A stretch of 60,347 bases of DNA from Desulfocapsa sp. (GCA_022712975.1 JAFLJO010000032.1:1-60347); one strand, 5' to 3'. Shown: positions 1 through 9,759, counted from the first letter of the stretch. The notes: generated by a model not told the origin, from the sequence alone. Numbers and translations are program-made.

Positions 1-2
1 CA

Positions 3-440
3 GGGCTGACGGAGGTGATCTCACAGGTCTTACCCGATAAAAAGGCAGATATAATACAGGATCTTCAAAAAGAAGGACTTCGGGTCGCCATGGTTGGAGA
101 CGGTATAAACGATGCTCCGGCACTAGCCAGGGCCGATGTCGGTATTGCCATGGGAACCGGTATTGATATCGCCATCGAATCCGGGGATATTGTTATCATG
201 AAGGGCAATCTCGATGGGGTGATCACAGCTCTTGGCCTGTCACGTGCTGTGATGCGTAATATTCGTCAGAACCTTTTCTGGGCATTTGCTTATAATGTCG
301 TCGGAATACCTGTTGCTGCCGGATTTCTCACCCTTTTTGGTGGCCCTGCATTGAATCCAATGATTGCAGGTGGCGCAATGGCACTCAGTTCTGTATCTGT
401 AGTCTCTAATGCTTTGCGGCTTCGCTTTTTTAGTGTTTGA
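3..440 (+). CDS. Copper-type heavy-metal P-type ATPase, C-terminal fragment
   Basis: This is the 3' end of a gene cut by the window edge; the reading frame is open from base 3. It shows the P-type ATPase hinge motif [10 protein letters not shown] followed by [18 protein letters not shown], and then the last two membrane helices, with the Asn and the Tyr-Asn pair ([11 protein letters not shown]) and the Met/Ser-rich end ([15 protein letters not shown]) typical of CopA-like Cu+ exporters (P1B-1). The protein would pump copper ions out of the cytoplasm using ATP. The phosphorylation site and metal-binding N-terminus lie outside the window, so exact metal specificity is inferred from the last two helices only. 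Confidence 0.88.
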   Translation, partial: GLTEVISQVLPDKKADIIQDLQKEGLRVAMVGDGINDAPALARADVGIAMGTGIDIAIESGDIVIMKGNLDGVITALGLSRAVMRNIRQNLFWAFAYNVVGIPVAAGFLTLFGGPALNPMIAGGAMALSSVSVVSNALRLRFFSV

Positions 441-470
441 CCGGAGCCACTGAATTGCCAATGTTTTTCC

Positions 471-499
471 TTGACATTTCACCTCACAGATTTATATAT
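471..499 (+). promoter_or_regulatory. Sigma-70-type promoter of sat
   Basis: TTGACA at 471-476 is followed after 16 bases by TATATA (493-498; one base later reads ATATAT). This is close to consensus and lies about 95 bases upstream of the sat start, between the end of the ATPase gene and sat. Inferred from sequence only. Confidence 0.65.
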
Positions 500-592
500 G
501 TATACGCTTAACTGAATGCTTGTTCATTTCATTGCTGCTTCAAAAAAACTTGGATCAGTACGTTTTTGAAAATTAACTTAGAGGGAATCATT

Positions 593-1867
593 ATGGCTTC
601 AAAATTGGTTGCTCCACATGGTGGAAAAGGTCTTGTTTGTGCACTGCTTACCGGTGCTGATCGTGATGCAGAGCTTAAGAAAGCAAAAGGTCTGAAACAG
701 GTTGAAATTTCTGATCGTGCCAAAGGCGATCTGATCATGATGGGAATCGGTGGTTTTTCTCCTCTTACCGGTTTTATGACCAAAGGTGACTGGAAAGGCG
801 TTTGTGAGAATTTCGCTATGACCGACGGAACCTTCTGGCCTGTACCCATCACCCTGGATGTTGACAAATCTGAAGGTATCAATGTTGGTGACGAGATTGC
901 TCTCGTTAAAGATGGCGAGATTTTCGCTACCATGCAGATAGAAGAAACCTTTGAGATGACTGCTGATGATAAAAAGTGGGAATGTGAAAAAGTTTTCATG
1001 GGTGAAGGCGAAGAATCTGTAGACGGAAATTTCTGGAAACTCGCTCCTGAAGATCATCCTGGCGTTATCATGGTTCAGGCTCAGAAAGATATGAATATTG
1101 CAGGTCCTGTTAAAGTACTCTCCGAAGGCGAGTATCCTGCCGAGTATCCAGGCGTATACCTTACTCCAGCTCAAACCCGTTCAATGTTTGACGAGCGTGG
1201 ATGGGCCAACGTTGCAGCACTTCAGCTTCGTAACCCAATGCATCGTTCCCATGAGTTCCTTGCAAAAATCGCTGTTGAAGTATGTGACGGTGTTTTGATT
1301 CATTCTCTTATCGGTAACCTCAAGCCAGGTGACATCCCAGCACCTGTTCGTGTAAAAGCTATCGATATCCTGATTGAAAACTACTTCGTAAAAGAGAACG
1401 TAATCAACGCTGGATATCCTCTTGATATGCGTTATGCCGGTCCTCGTGAAGGTCTCCTTCATGCTACCTTCCGTCAGAACTACGGCGTTAACAACATGCT
1501 GATCGGTCGTGATCACGCTGGTGTTGGTGATTTCTATGGTCTGTTCGAAGCTCAGGACATTTTTGATCGCATCCCCGAGACCGGTGATGATGCAAAAGAT
1601 CTCCTTTGCAAACCAATGAAAATTGACTGGACCTTCTACTGCACTGAGTGTGATGGTATGGCTTCTCTTCGTACCTGCCCACATGACAAAGAGTCTCGTG
1701 TAATTCTGTCCGGTACCAAACTTCGTAAAGCCCTTTCTGAAGGTGCTGAGATCGTAGACCATTTTGGTCGTGAAGAAGTTCTTGATCACCTGAAAGAGTA
1801 CTATGCTGGTTTGACCGAGAAAGTTGAGGTCAAAATGCAGGGTGCTGCTTCTGGCGACACTATGTAA
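593..1867 (+). CDS. sat: Sulfate adenylyltransferase (ATP sulfurylase)
   Basis: Catalyses ATP + sulfate to adenosine 5'-phosphosulfate + pyrophosphate, the activation step of dissimilatory sulfate reduction, in the cytoplasm. The nucleotide-binding motifs are intact: [12 protein letters not shown] (QxRNPxHxxH type) and [13 protein letters not shown] cysteine cluster near residues 340-360 (CTEC ... [20 protein letters not shown]) matches the zinc-binding prokaryotic sat of sulfate reducers. The length of 424 residues fits the family. The ATG at 593 is preferred over an upstream in-frame start because GAGGGA lies at 581-586. The gene stands alone with its own promoter and terminator; aprAB and qmo genes are not in the window. 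Codons are strongly biased (CGT for Arg, GGT/GGC for Gly), as expected for a highly expressed gene. Confidence 0.97.
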   Translation: MASKLVAPHGGKGLVCALLTGADRDAELKKAKGLKQVEISDRAKGDLIMMGIGGFSPLTGFMTKGDWKGVCENFAMTDGTFWPVPITLDVDKSEGINVGDEIALVKDGEIFATMQIEETFEMTADDKKWECEKVFMGEGEESVDGNFWKLAPEDHPGVIMVQAQKDMNIAGPVKVLSEGEYPAEYPGVYLTPAQTRSMFDERGWANVAALQLRNPMHRSHEFLAKIAVEVCDGVLIHSLIGNLKPGDIPAPVRVKAIDILIENYFVKENVINAGYPLDMRYAGPREGLLHATFRQNYGVNNMLIGRDHAGVGDFYGLFEAQDIFDRIPETGDDAKDLLCKPMKIDWTFYCTECDGMASLRTCPHDKESRVILSGTKLRKALSEGAEIVDHFGREEVLDHLKEYYAGLTEKVEVKMQGAASGDTM

Positions 1868-1897
1868 TTTGCTTGACGGACTTGCATAAGTCTTATG

Positions 1898-1934
1898 GGG
1901 AGATACTGCTTTTGGTGGTATCTCCCTTTTTTTT
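1898..1934 (+). terminator. Rho-independent terminator of sat
   Basis: The stem GGGAGATAC (1898-1906) pairs with GTATCTCCC (1918-1926), with an 11-base loop, and is followed by a run of eight T. It lies 31 bases after the sat stop codon and isolates sat from aroB. Confidence 0.9.
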
Positions 1935-1980
1935 AGAAAAAAATTTTGAAATATAAATTCCTGATATTTACTATAAGCCT

Positions 1981-3066
1981 ATGTCTGAATATTCGTTAAC
2001 TGTTGGTCTTGGAGAGCGTAGCTATCCCATCTTTATTAAGGACGGCATCATGGAAACCATCGGTGCTGATCTGGTAAACAGAAATATTGCTTCACGTTAT
2101 GTAGTCATATCTGATGATTATGTGGCAAAGCTCTATGGGGCAACATTGATGGCTACCCTTGAACAGGCTGGAATTAGTGTCGAAATGCTCACTTTTCCAA
2201 GAGGAGAGGCTTCAAAAAATCTCCAACTCTTTGCAGAGCTTTCAAGTAAACTGGCTCAAATGGGGGTTGATCGTTCATCAGGACTTATTGCATTTGGGGG
2301 AGGTGTGACAGGTGATCTCGTAGGATTTCTTGCAGCAACCTATATGCGTGGTATCCCTTTTGTGCAGATTCCAACCACATTGCTTTCACAGGTCGATAGT
2401 TCTGTTGGTGGTAAAACCGGGGTTGATATCCCGGAAGGAAAGAATCTTGTAGGCGCTTTTTATCAGCCAAAAGTAGTTTATATAGATACTGCAGTGCTCA
2501 CCACTCTTCCTGTTGAAGAACTCCTTGGCGGAGTTGCTGAGGTGATCAAATACGGTGTAATCAGGGATTTTCAGTTTTATTGTTTCCTGGAAAAAAATCT
2601 GGATGCTATCCTTGCACTCAATCCTGTGGTTATCCGGGAGATGATTCGAACCTGTTGCAAAATTAAGGCCGAGGTTGTTGCAGAAGATGAGCGCGAAGCT
2701 GATTTAAGACGTATTTTAAATTTTGGACATACTATTGGACATGCAGTAGAAGCTGCTTCAGATTTTAGTCTTATTCACGGGCACGCCGTTGCAATCGGTA
2801 TGGTTGCGGCTCTTCGGCTTGCTGTGTCATCAGGGCTATGTAAGCGAAAAGAGGCGGGTAGGGTGGCAACGCTTATCCATTCTTTTGGCCTGCCAACAGA
2901 GATTCCGGAAGGAATGGATCGTGAACGAATAAAAGCGTATATAAAAACTGATAAAAAATCCATAGCCGGTTCTGTCTTTTACGTACTTCCCACAACAATC
3001 GGCGAAGTCATTATTACAAACGAATTAACAGAAGAACAGATTGATGCTGTACTGCAAAAGAAATGA
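1981..3066 (+). CDS. aroB: 3-dehydroquinate synthase
   Basis: Second enzyme of the shikimate pathway: converts DAHP to 3-dehydroquinate using NAD+ and a divalent metal. The signature runs are visible: FGGGVTGDLVGFLAATYMRGIPF, QIPTTLLSQVDSSVGGKTGVD, GGVAEVIKYG, and the metal-ligand stretch RRILNFGHTIGHAVE followed by HGHAVAIGM. The length of 361 residues is normal. No clear ribosome-binding site precedes the ATG at 1981, but no better start exists and the N-terminus matches the family. It lies 47 bases downstream of the sat terminator and is transcribed alone or weakly; no other aro gene is adjacent. Confidence 0.96.
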   Translation: MSEYSLTVGLGERSYPIFIKDGIMETIGADLVNRNIASRYVVISDDYVAKLYGATLMATLEQAGISVEMLTFPRGEASKNLQLFAELSSKLAQMGVDRSSGLIAFGGGVTGDLVGFLAATYMRGIPFVQIPTTLLSQVDSSVGGKTGVDIPEGKNLVGAFYQPKVVYIDTAVLTTLPVEELLGGVAEVIKYGVIRDFQFYCFLEKNLDAILALNPVVIREMIRTCCKIKAEVVAEDEREADLRRILNFGHTIGHAVEAASDFSLIHGHAVAIGMVAALRLAVSSGLCKRKEAGRVATLIHSFGLPTEIPEGMDRERIKAYIKTDKKSIAGSVFYVLPTTIGEVIITNELTEEQIDAVLQKK

Positions 3067-3120
3067 TAAGGACGAGATGTGCGGTATGCGGAAAAAACCT
3101 AAAACCGATCCTTTATTCTT

Positions 3121-3162
3121 TAAACCGTAAACCGTAAACCGTAAACCTAAAACCGCAAACCG
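3121..3162 (+). repeat. TAAACCG heptamer tandem array
   Basis: Three exact TAAACCG units are followed by degenerate ones (TAAACC, TAAAACCG, CAAACCG). The 7-bp period is the same as in the ATACCGA-type arrays elsewhere in the window, which suggests a related origin. Confidence 0.8.
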
Positions 3163-3169
3163 TTCCCTT

Positions 3170-3322
3170 ATGCAGGAAGCAGAGGGCATGAACGAGGAAG
3201 AATTCGTACGTCTTTTTTTTAATTTCAGAAGCAACTGTTATCTCGCTACGTACCGTTTTTTTACGAATAATCTTGATGTTCTGACAGATCTTTTGTATTT
3301 ATTGTTGCGAATGGTTATATGA
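3170..3322 (+). CDS. Possible 50-residue ORF, unknown
   Basis: An ATG at 3170, or an in-frame ATG at 3188 (44 residues) preceded by GAGG, opens a frame ending at 3322. The predicted peptide starts acidic (MNEEEFVRLFF) and ends hydrophobic (LTDLLYLLLRMVI). I recognise no family. It directly follows a repeat array and may be chance or a gene remnant. Confidence 0.2.
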   Translation: MQEAEGMNEEEFVRLFFNFRSNCYLATYRFFTNNLDVLTDLLYLLLRMVI

Positions 3323-3401
3323 AGTGGTGTTATTGTGTTTGTATGATCATCAATTTTACGAGGAAGGGATCTTTCAGAAGCTATTATAACTAGGACTTTT
3401 G

Positions 3402-3547
3402 TTCATGTATCGAAAAATTAAAATTTATGTGGGAATTTTTCCTATATAAATTGTCAGTTTTTGATACCTTTACTTAATATCTAATGTCTAATACCCAATA
3501 CCTAATACCGAGCACCTAATACCTTCTGCCCAAAGGGCATCATATTC
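3402..3547 (+). repeat. Dispersed repeat family 1, copy A
   Basis: Begins TTCATGTATCG, continues with an AT-rich arm containing GTGGGAATTTTTCCTAT, then a 7-bp periodic block (CTAATAC/CCAATAC units) and ends in the hairpin TTCTGCCCAAAGGGCATCA. The same order of parts is seen at 15792-15896 (inverted), 38797-38906 and 58322-58435, with a partial copy at 24248-24296. Confidence 0.85.
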
Positions 3548-3560
3548 AGGAATAGAATAT

Positions 3561-6365
3561 ATGACATTAACTACTATTGGATTGCCAGCTATTGTTCTTC
3601 TTCCTTTTTTAGGTGCAGCTCTGGTTGCTTATCTATCAAAAGCCCATAGACTACTAAGTTTCTGGGGTGCTGGCTTCATAACACTTCTTGCTATTAACGT
3701 ACTATTTCAATTATCACATATACCTTTTAACAATGAGGTACTTATTCAATCGTGGGTGTGGATAGAGAGTATAAATCTGAACTTCTCTTTCAGATTAGAT
3801 GGGATAGGTATGCTCTTTGCGTACATTATTTCAGGTATTGGCCTGCTTATAGTATTTTATGCTAGATATTACCTCTCAAGCAGAGACTCTATGGGGAGAT
3901 TCTACTCATATCTGCTCCTTTTTATGGGTTCAATGCTAGGTATTGTACTTTCAGAAAATATTCTACAAATTGTCTTTTTTTGGGAGCTTACTTCACTCAG
4001 CTCGTTTTTACTTATCAGTTTTTGGCAATATAAAAAAGATGGGCGAGATGGGGCTATGATGGCTCTTGTTGTGACTGGTGCTGGCGGCTTGGCACTCTTT
4101 GCCAGTATGCTTATTTTGGGCAACATGGTCGGCTCTTATGAACTTAGTGTGGTACTGCAAAACAGAGATATCATTGTTGCTCATCCGCTATTTACTCCCA
4201 TGTTTATTCTTTTTATTTTGGGAGTTTTAACAAAGTCAGCTCAATTTCCATTTCATTTTTGGTTACCTCACGCTATGGCTGCTCCAACGCCAGTCTCTGC
4301 TTATTTGCACTCTGCAACTATGGTCAAGGCTGGGATTTTTCTATTAGCTAGATTTTTTCCTGTATTTAGTGGAACAGCTGAGTGGATGATAATAGTTACA
4401 ACTGTCGGGGTGGTAACGCTACTTGTTGGTGCATTTTTTGCATTTTTTAAAGATGATTTAAAAGCTCTACTCGCATACTCTACTGTTAGCCATTTGGGAC
4501 TAATTACTCTTCTTTTTGGCTTTTCAACTCCCCTTGCAGCTCAGGTAGCAGTCTTTCATATAATAAACCATGCAACTTTTAAAGCCGCACTGTTTATGAT
4601 TGTTGGTATAGTTGACCATGAAACAAAAACAAGAGATCTAAAAAAACTTGGTGGATTATTCTCTTTTATGCCCCATGTTGCAACTCTCTCCATGATATGC
4701 GCCGCTTCTATGGCTGGGATTCCTCCGTTTAATGGATTTATCAGCAAAGAGATGATTATGGAACGGGCTGTGGTAGATGGATTTTCCATAGTAGTTCCTG
4801 TGCTACTAACATTGGCTGGCGGATTAGCTGTCGGATACTCTATTAGATTTGTTTGTGATCTCTTTTTTGGTCAAAAAACAGACAAACTGGACGTTACTCC
4901 TCACGAGCCTGTAAGGGCCATAAAGCTACCGATTGATCTGCTTGCATTAGGCTGTGTAATAGTCGGTCTTATCCCCATGTTAATAGTTTATCCGCTGTTA
5001 CAAGCTGCAGTTTTTGGAGTATTGCAAACTACTCCTCCCGAAGTACATCTCTCTCTTTGGCATGGATTTAATATTCCTCTGCTTATGAGTTTTTTAGCGG
5101 TTCTTATGGGCATTATAATGTATTGGCAAAAGAAGAGGCTTTTCACTCTTTACGATAGATACCTATCCAGAATTGATGCTAGAGTTCCCTACAATTTACT
5201 TATAGAATCAATGTTTAAAGTAGCAAAAAAGATTGATTGTGCCATTCACAAAGGAAGAATCCACGACTCAATTTATGCATTTATAATATCTACATTTATT
5301 CTCGGTATTTTTGGATTTACAATTTACGGAAATGGCGAACTCTTTGGTGCAGAAGAACTCTTAGGTATAACCATACCTAGTGTAATTATAGTTCTTATGC
5401 TATTTGTCACTGTACTTAGCGTTATACTTTTACATCGTCAACGACTGATATCTTTGGTTATTATTGGTGTAGTCGGATTAATTGTTTCACTGATCTTTTT
5501 TAGATTTTCTGCACCAGATTTAGCTTTAACTCAAATAAGTGTTGAGTTAGTTACTATTGTTTTGGTTCTTTTGGCACTCTATTATCTGCCACCTTTTTCA
5601 CCAAAAGAGTCGTCAAAATTGAAGATTGCTTCTGATGCTTTTCTCGCTATTATTGGAGGAATTGGTGCATTTGTGCTAGCTGTCGCTGTTATGAGCAGAG
5701 AGTACAATCCAATCTCAAACTTTTTTATTGAAAATTCAAAAAGTGGTGGTGGCGGAACAAATGTTGTAAATGTTATCCTGGTTGATTTCAGGGCTCTTGA
5801 TACCATGGGTGAGATTGTTGTGCTTGGTATAGCTGGTATTGGTATATTTGCAGTTCTTCAAGGATTGCGCCTCCATGCACCGTCTTTTGATGCAAGGGGC
5901 TTTAACTGGAGCAAAGACTCTCATCCACTTATTATGAAAACCATAACGGGACTCATGTTACCTATTATGCTTTTGGTTGCAGTTTATATATTTCTAAGAG
6001 GACACAATCTTCCTGGTGGTGGATTTATCGCAGGCTTGATTGCGGCAGTTGCTCTTATTGTTCAATATCTGGCAGGTGGAATAGAGTGGAGTAGCAAAAG
6101 ATTAAATTTTGATAAACACTTTCTAATAGGCTCTGGAGTATTGATTGCAGCCTTGACCGGTGTTGTTTCGATGATCCTTGGTTACCCGTTTTTAACCTCA
6201 GCGTTTACTTATCTGAACTGGCCAATTGTTGGGAAATTTGAAGTTGCAAGTGCAATAGCATTTGATATAGGCGTTTTTCTAGTAGTTGTTGGAGCAACCG
6301 TTATGATTTTAGTAGAGCTTGGAAAAGTTAATATGAAATCTCATAAGCTTAGTGAGAGAGAGTAG
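3561..6365 (+). CDS. mrpA: Mrp-type Na+/H+ antiporter, fused subunits A and B
   Basis: Largest subunit of the multi-component cation/proton antiporter in the inner membrane; related to NuoL/ND5 of complex I. Residues ~1-500 form the ND5-like core: an N-terminal helix bundle, then FFWELTSLSSFLLISFW, KSAQFPFHFWLPHAMAAPTPVSAYLHSATMVKAG, and the lysine-containing LLAYSTVSHLGL. Residues ~590-790 carry the MrpA C-terminal (MbhD/E-like) helices with FSAPDLALTQISVE. From ~800 onward a MrpB domain follows (RGHNLPGGGFIAGL), so the 934 residues represent an A-B fusion, as found in group 2 Mrp systems. First gene of a tightly packed operon; the stop is 2 bases before mrpC. Arginine is nearly always AGA, unlike sat, aroB or fumC, which hints at foreign origin. 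Confidence 0.95.
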   Translation: MTLTTIGLPAIVLLPFLGAALVAYLSKAHRLLSFWGAGFITLLAINVLFQLSHIPFNNEVLIQSWVWIESINLNFSFRLDGIGMLFAYIISGIGLLIVFYARYYLSSRDSMGRFYSYLLLFMGSMLGIVLSENILQIVFFWELTSLSSFLLISFWQYKKDGRDGAMMALVVTGAGGLALFASMLILGNMVGSYELSVVLQNRDIIVAHPLFTPMFILFILGVLTKSAQFPFHFWLPHAMAAPTPVSAYLHSATMVKAGIFLLARFFPVFSGTAEWMIIVTTVGVVTLLVGAFFAFFKDDLKALLAYSTVSHLGLITLLFGFSTPLAAQVAVFHIINHATFKAALFMIVGIVDHETKTRDLKKLGGLFSFMPHVATLSMICAASMAGIPPFNGFISKEMIMERAVVDGFSIVVPVLLTLAGGLAVGYSIRFVCDLFFGQKTDKLDVTPHEPVRAIKLPIDLLALGCVIVGLIPMLIVYPLLQAAVFGVLQTTPPEVHLSLWHGFNIPLLMSFLAVLMGIIMYWQKKRLFTLYDRYLSRIDARVPYNLLIESMFKVAKKIDCAIHKGRIHDSIYAFIISTFILGIFGFTIYGNGELFGAEELLGITIPSVIIVLMLFVTVLSVILLHRQRLISLVIIGVVGLIVSLIFFRFSAPDLALTQISVELVTIVLVLLALYYLPPFSPKESSKLKIASDAFLAIIGGIGAFVLAVAVMSREYNPISNFFIENSKSGGGGTNVVNVILVDFRALDTMGEIVVLGIAGIGIFAVLQGLRLHAPSFDARGFNWSKDSHPLIMKTITGLMLPIMLLVAVYIFLRGHNLPGGGFIAGLIAAVALIVQYLAGGIEWSSKRLNFDKHFLIGSGVLIAALTGVVSMILGYPFLTSAFTYLNWPIVGKFEVASAIAFDIGVFLVVVGATVMILVELGKVNMKSHKLSERE

Positions 6366-6367
6366 AT

Positions 6368-6718
6368 ATGGAGATTTTAATAGCACTATGTATTGCATTC
6401 TTAACAAGTGGTGGAATATTTTTAATACTAAAGTCAAGAACTTTTTCAGTAATTCTTGGGTTGATGATGCTATCTTATGCGGTGAATGTATTTTTATTTG
6501 CAATGGGAAGATTGCATATAGATAAACCGGCAATTCTACAAAAAGGAGTCACTGAGTACGCTGATCCGCTTCCTCAGGCACTTGTATTGACTGCAATTGT
6601 GATAAGTTTTGGTATGACAGCATTTTTGATAGTATTATCGCTTAGGGCAAGAAAAGAGTTAGATAGTGATCATGTTGATGCAGAAGGTTTAGAGAAAAAC
6701 AGAGGAGAAAAGAGTTGA
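6368..6718 (+). CDS. mrpC: Mrp antiporter subunit C (NuoK-like)
   Basis: Small three-helix membrane subunit homologous to NuoK/MnhC of complex I and of Na+/H+ antiporters. The motif DPLPQALVLTAIVISFG is the family signature. The length of 116 residues is normal. It follows mrpA by 2 bases and its stop overlaps the TTG start of mrpD, indicating translational coupling. It acts within the Mrp membrane complex in proton/sodium exchange. Confidence 0.95.
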   Translation: MEILIALCIAFLTSGGIFLILKSRTFSVILGLMMLSYAVNVFLFAMGRLHIDKPAILQKGVTEYADPLPQALVLTAIVISFGMTAFLIVLSLRARKELDSDHVDAEGLEKNRGEKS

Positions 6719-8229
6719 GTCATCTTGTAATACTACCCATCCTTGTACCATTATTTGGCTCTATGATGATTCTGTTTGCAAAAATACTAAATCATAAAGC
6801 GCAACAATTTTTATCATTACTAACAGTAATTGTTTTAAATGTTGTCAATATCATAGCACTATTAAAAGTGTTAGACTCAAATACGTTAGTATACCAAATG
6901 GGCAATTGGGAAGCACCTTTTGGTATCACATTTGTATTAGATGGTCTATCTGTAACAATGCTTTTAGTCACTTCACTGCTCAGTATTGGGAGCTTATGGT
7001 ATGCAATTAAGTCAAAGGTAGATGGAGAAGGGATAAGCTTTCATGTATTATTTCAGCTCTTAATCTTTGGCATAAATGGAGCCTTTTTAACAGGCGATAT
7101 TTTTAACTTATTTGTCTTTTTTGAAGTTCTTTTACTATCCTCTTATGCATTAGCACTGCACGGTAATGGTAAAAAAAGAGTTCGATTTGGCCTGCACTAC
7201 ATGATTATAAACCTGGTGGGTTCGGTGCTGTTTTTGTTTGGCATTGGTGCAATGTATGGAGTGCTAGGTACGCTAAATATTGCAGATATGGCAGTAAGAG
7301 TAAGCGAATTAACTCCCCAAAATCAAGGAGTAGTTGCAGCTTCAGGTCTGCTTTTGCTGCTTGTTTTTGGACTTAAAGCTGCTATGTTTCCACTATACTT
7401 TTGGCTGCCAGGAACTTACTCTAATACAAGTGCACCCGTTGCTGCCATGTTTGCTATTATGACCAAGGTTGGCATATACTCCATCATAAGAGTTCATGGT
7501 ACAATTTTTGGTCCACTTGCAGGGGACCTGAGTTACTACTATGTCCCTTGGGTTTTGGGCTTAGGACTCATAACTCTTATCTTAGCAACAATTGGTATCA
7601 TGAGTGCGAAGACACTTAAAGAGCAAGTTGCATACTTTGTGCTAGCTTCAGCTGCAACACTTCAAATATCGATAGGAATAAACAGTACCATTGCAATGAG
7701 TGGAGCGATTTACTACTTAATTCAATCCACTTTTATAGCAGGAGGATTTTTTCTATTGGCCGATACGATAGGAACGCTTAGGGGAGAATTTAAAGATAAG
7801 ATAGTAAGATCACCAAAATTCAAAAGTATCGTTTTCGTTGGTGGGCTATTTTTTGCGTATGCTATAGCAATATCTTCAATGCCTCCTCTCGCAGGTTTTC
7901 TTGGAAAAACAATGATTCTCTATGGAGGACTTGAAAGCCCGTATATGGGAGTTGTTTTTTCAGTTATGATTATAAGCAGTCTACTTATGATCATAGCTTT
8001 AGCTAAGACTGGTTCTCTTATCTTTTATGATACACAAGACAGCCAGGAATCTATCAACATAACTCTGCCAGATAAAATTTATAGTCCCATTATTTATCTT
8101 TTTTCAATCAGCTTCGTTTTGGTTCTGTTTGCAAATAGTGTTACTAATTTTACTCTAAAGAGTTCTCAGGAAATATTTAGCACAAAAGAATATATCTCTA
8201 AAGTTATGCAGGAGAAGAGAGATGATTAA
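6715..8229 (+). CDS. mrpD: Mrp antiporter subunit D (NuoN/M-like)
   Basis: Polytopic antiporter-like subunit, paralogous to NuoM/NuoN and to MrpA. Core signatures: FVFFEVLLLSSYALALHG, GLKAAMFPLYFWLPGTYSNTSAPVAAMFAIMTKVGIY, and MPPLAGFLGK. The length of 504 residues is typical. The start is a TTG at 6715 that overlaps the mrpC stop and has GAGGAGAAA just upstream (6702-6710). Inner membrane, with mrpA forming the two ion-translocating subunits of the complex. Confidence 0.95.
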   Translation: MSHLVILPILVPLFGSMMILFAKILNHKAQQFLSLLTVIVLNVVNIIALLKVLDSNTLVYQMGNWEAPFGITFVLDGLSVTMLLVTSLLSIGSLWYAIKSKVDGEGISFHVLFQLLIFGINGAFLTGDIFNLFVFFEVLLLSSYALALHGNGKKRVRFGLHYMIINLVGSVLFLFGIGAMYGVLGTLNIADMAVRVSELTPQNQGVVAASGLLLLLVFGLKAAMFPLYFWLPGTYSNTSAPVAAMFAIMTKVGIYSIIRVHGTIFGPLAGDLSYYYVPWVLGLGLITLILATIGIMSAKTLKEQVAYFVLASAATLQISIGINSTIAMSGAIYYLIQSTFIAGGFFLLADTIGTLRGEFKDKIVRSPKFKSIVFVGGLFFAYAIAISSMPPLAGFLGKTMILYGGLESPYMGVVFSVMIISSLLMIIALAKTGSLIFYDTQDSQESINITLPDKIYSPIIYLFSISFVLVLFANSVTNFTLKSSQEIFSTKEYISKVMQEKRDD

Positions 8230-8728
8230 AGCCAGACTAAAGGGTTGGATTCCCCATCCTATATTAAGTATTCTACTTTTAGTATGTTGGTTACTGCTCA
8301 ATAACACTGTATCTAATGGGCATATAGTTCTTGGTTCACTACTGGCAATTGTAATTCCTTTGTTTTCCTCCAGCTTTTGGCCAGAGGATATTCATGTAAA
8401 AAATCCAAAAAAAATTATCCACTTTTTTTTTATAGTGGCATATGATATTGTAGTAGCGAACATCAAAGTAGCAATACGTATATTGGGTCCCAATAGCTCT
8501 TTAAAACCAAGTTTTATAAAGATTCCTCTTGATGCAAGAAATAACCTTACTATAAGTCTTCTTGCAAGTACTATATCACTAACACCAGGCACAGTTTCAA
8601 CTGATATTAGTTTGGATAAAAAAATTCTTTTGGTCCATGCTCTACATGTAGATGATATGGATGGTGAAATAGAGAGTATAAAATCTCGTTACGAAAAACC
8701 ACTTATGGAGATTTTTGAATCATGTTAG
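8222..8728 (+). CDS. mrpE: Mrp antiporter subunit E
   Basis: Membrane subunit MrpE/MnhE. Two N-terminal helices (ILSILLLVCWLLLNN, IVLGSLLAIVIPL) are followed by a cytoplasmic tail with the family motif LLASTISLTPGTVSTD and LLVHALHVDD. Its start overlaps the mrpD stop by 8 bases. The length of 168 residues is normal. It is required for assembly or activity of the antiporter in characterised homologues. Confidence 0.93.
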   Translation: MIKARLKGWIPHPILSILLLVCWLLLNNTVSNGHIVLGSLLAIVIPLFSSSFWPEDIHVKNPKKIIHFFFIVAYDIVVANIKVAIRILGPNSSLKPSFIKIPLDARNNLTISLLASTISLTPGTVSTDISLDKKILLVHALHVDDMDGEIESIKSRYEKPLMEIFESC

Positions 8729-8991
8729 AATATGTTTTACTGATTGCAATTACAATGGTTTTTATGGCATTTATACTCAATTTTTATCGTTTGATTGTTG
8801 GACCTACAACTGTTGATAGAGTTTTAGCACTTGATACATGCTATATTAATTCAATAGCACTCATTGTATTGGTAAGTATGTATCTAAAAAATAGTCTATA
8901 TTATGAGATCGCAATACTTATTGCCCTCATGGGATTTGTTGCGACAGTAGCGACTAGCAAATATCTGCTTCGTGGCGATATTATTGAATAA
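8722..8991 (+). CDS. mrpF: Mrp antiporter subunit F
   Basis: Three-helix protein of 89 residues matching MrpF/MnhF (YRLIVGPTTVDRVLALDTCYINSIALIVL, then GFVATVATSKYLLRGDIIE). It overlaps mrpE by 7 bases and precedes mrpG by 9. In some characterised systems MrpF also relates to bile-salt or cholate efflux. Confidence 0.93.
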   Translation: MLEYVLLIAITMVFMAFILNFYRLIVGPTTVDRVLALDTCYINSIALIVLVSMYLKNSLYYEIAILIALMGFVATVATSKYLLRGDIIE

Positions 8992-9000
8992 GGATTTGAT

Positions 9001-9303
9001 TTGGAAATTATAATTGCAATACTTATACTTATTGGTGCATTTTTCACTCTAGTTGGCTCAATTGGCATAGTAAAGCTGCCAGATTTCTTTATGAGACTGC
9101 ATGGTCCAACAAAAGCTACTACTTTAGGGCTTAGCTCTATCTTAATAGCCTCCACGCTGTACTTCTATTATTTTAAAAGTACTATAAGTCTTGATGAATT
9201 ATTGATTGTAGTTTTTCTTTTCATGACTGCTCCAGTTAGTGCCCACCTTATGGCGAAAGCGGCTCTTCATAGAAAACATAGAGAGGTGAAAGATTTAGAT
9301 TAG
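9001..9303 (+). CDS. mrpG: Mrp antiporter subunit G
   Basis: Last gene of the operon, a 100-residue three-helix subunit with the MrpG signature GSIGIVKLPDFFMRLHGPTKATTLGL and the C-terminal TAPVSAHLMAKAALHRK. The start is a TTG at 9001, supported by AAGGA overlapping the mrpF stop. With A(B), C, D, E and F it completes a full Mrp complex. No terminator follows; an enolase remnant on the other strand begins 24 bases later. Confidence 0.94.
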   Translation: MEIIIAILILIGAFFTLVGSIGIVKLPDFFMRLHGPTKATTLGLSSILIASTLYFYYFKSTISLDELLIVVFLFMTAPVSAHLMAKAALHRKHREVKDLD

Positions 9304-9326
9304 AAGTTACATTTCACTTTTCGTTT

Positions 9327-9710
<384 letters not shown>

Positions 9711-9759
9711 GGCAAGCCTCACTTTTTCAGTAATTTGTCTTTAAAATTATGGAGAATGT

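Larger units (their letters stand above)
3067..3560. other. Intergenic region with two repeat arrays
   Basis: 494 bases between aroB and the Mrp operon. It holds a TAAACCG heptamer array (3121-3162), a possible short reading frame (3170-3322) and one copy of the palindrome-ending repeat element (3402-3547). No convincing promoter for the Mrp operon was identified. Confidence 0.7.

Noticed and set aside
599..1789. Long minus-strand frames inside sat
   Set aside because: They are shadows of a strongly biased, highly expressed gene; sat matches its family over its full length.
3402..3547. Tandem heptamer blocks considered as a CRISPR array
   Set aside because: The units are 7 bases with no spacers and no cas genes are near.
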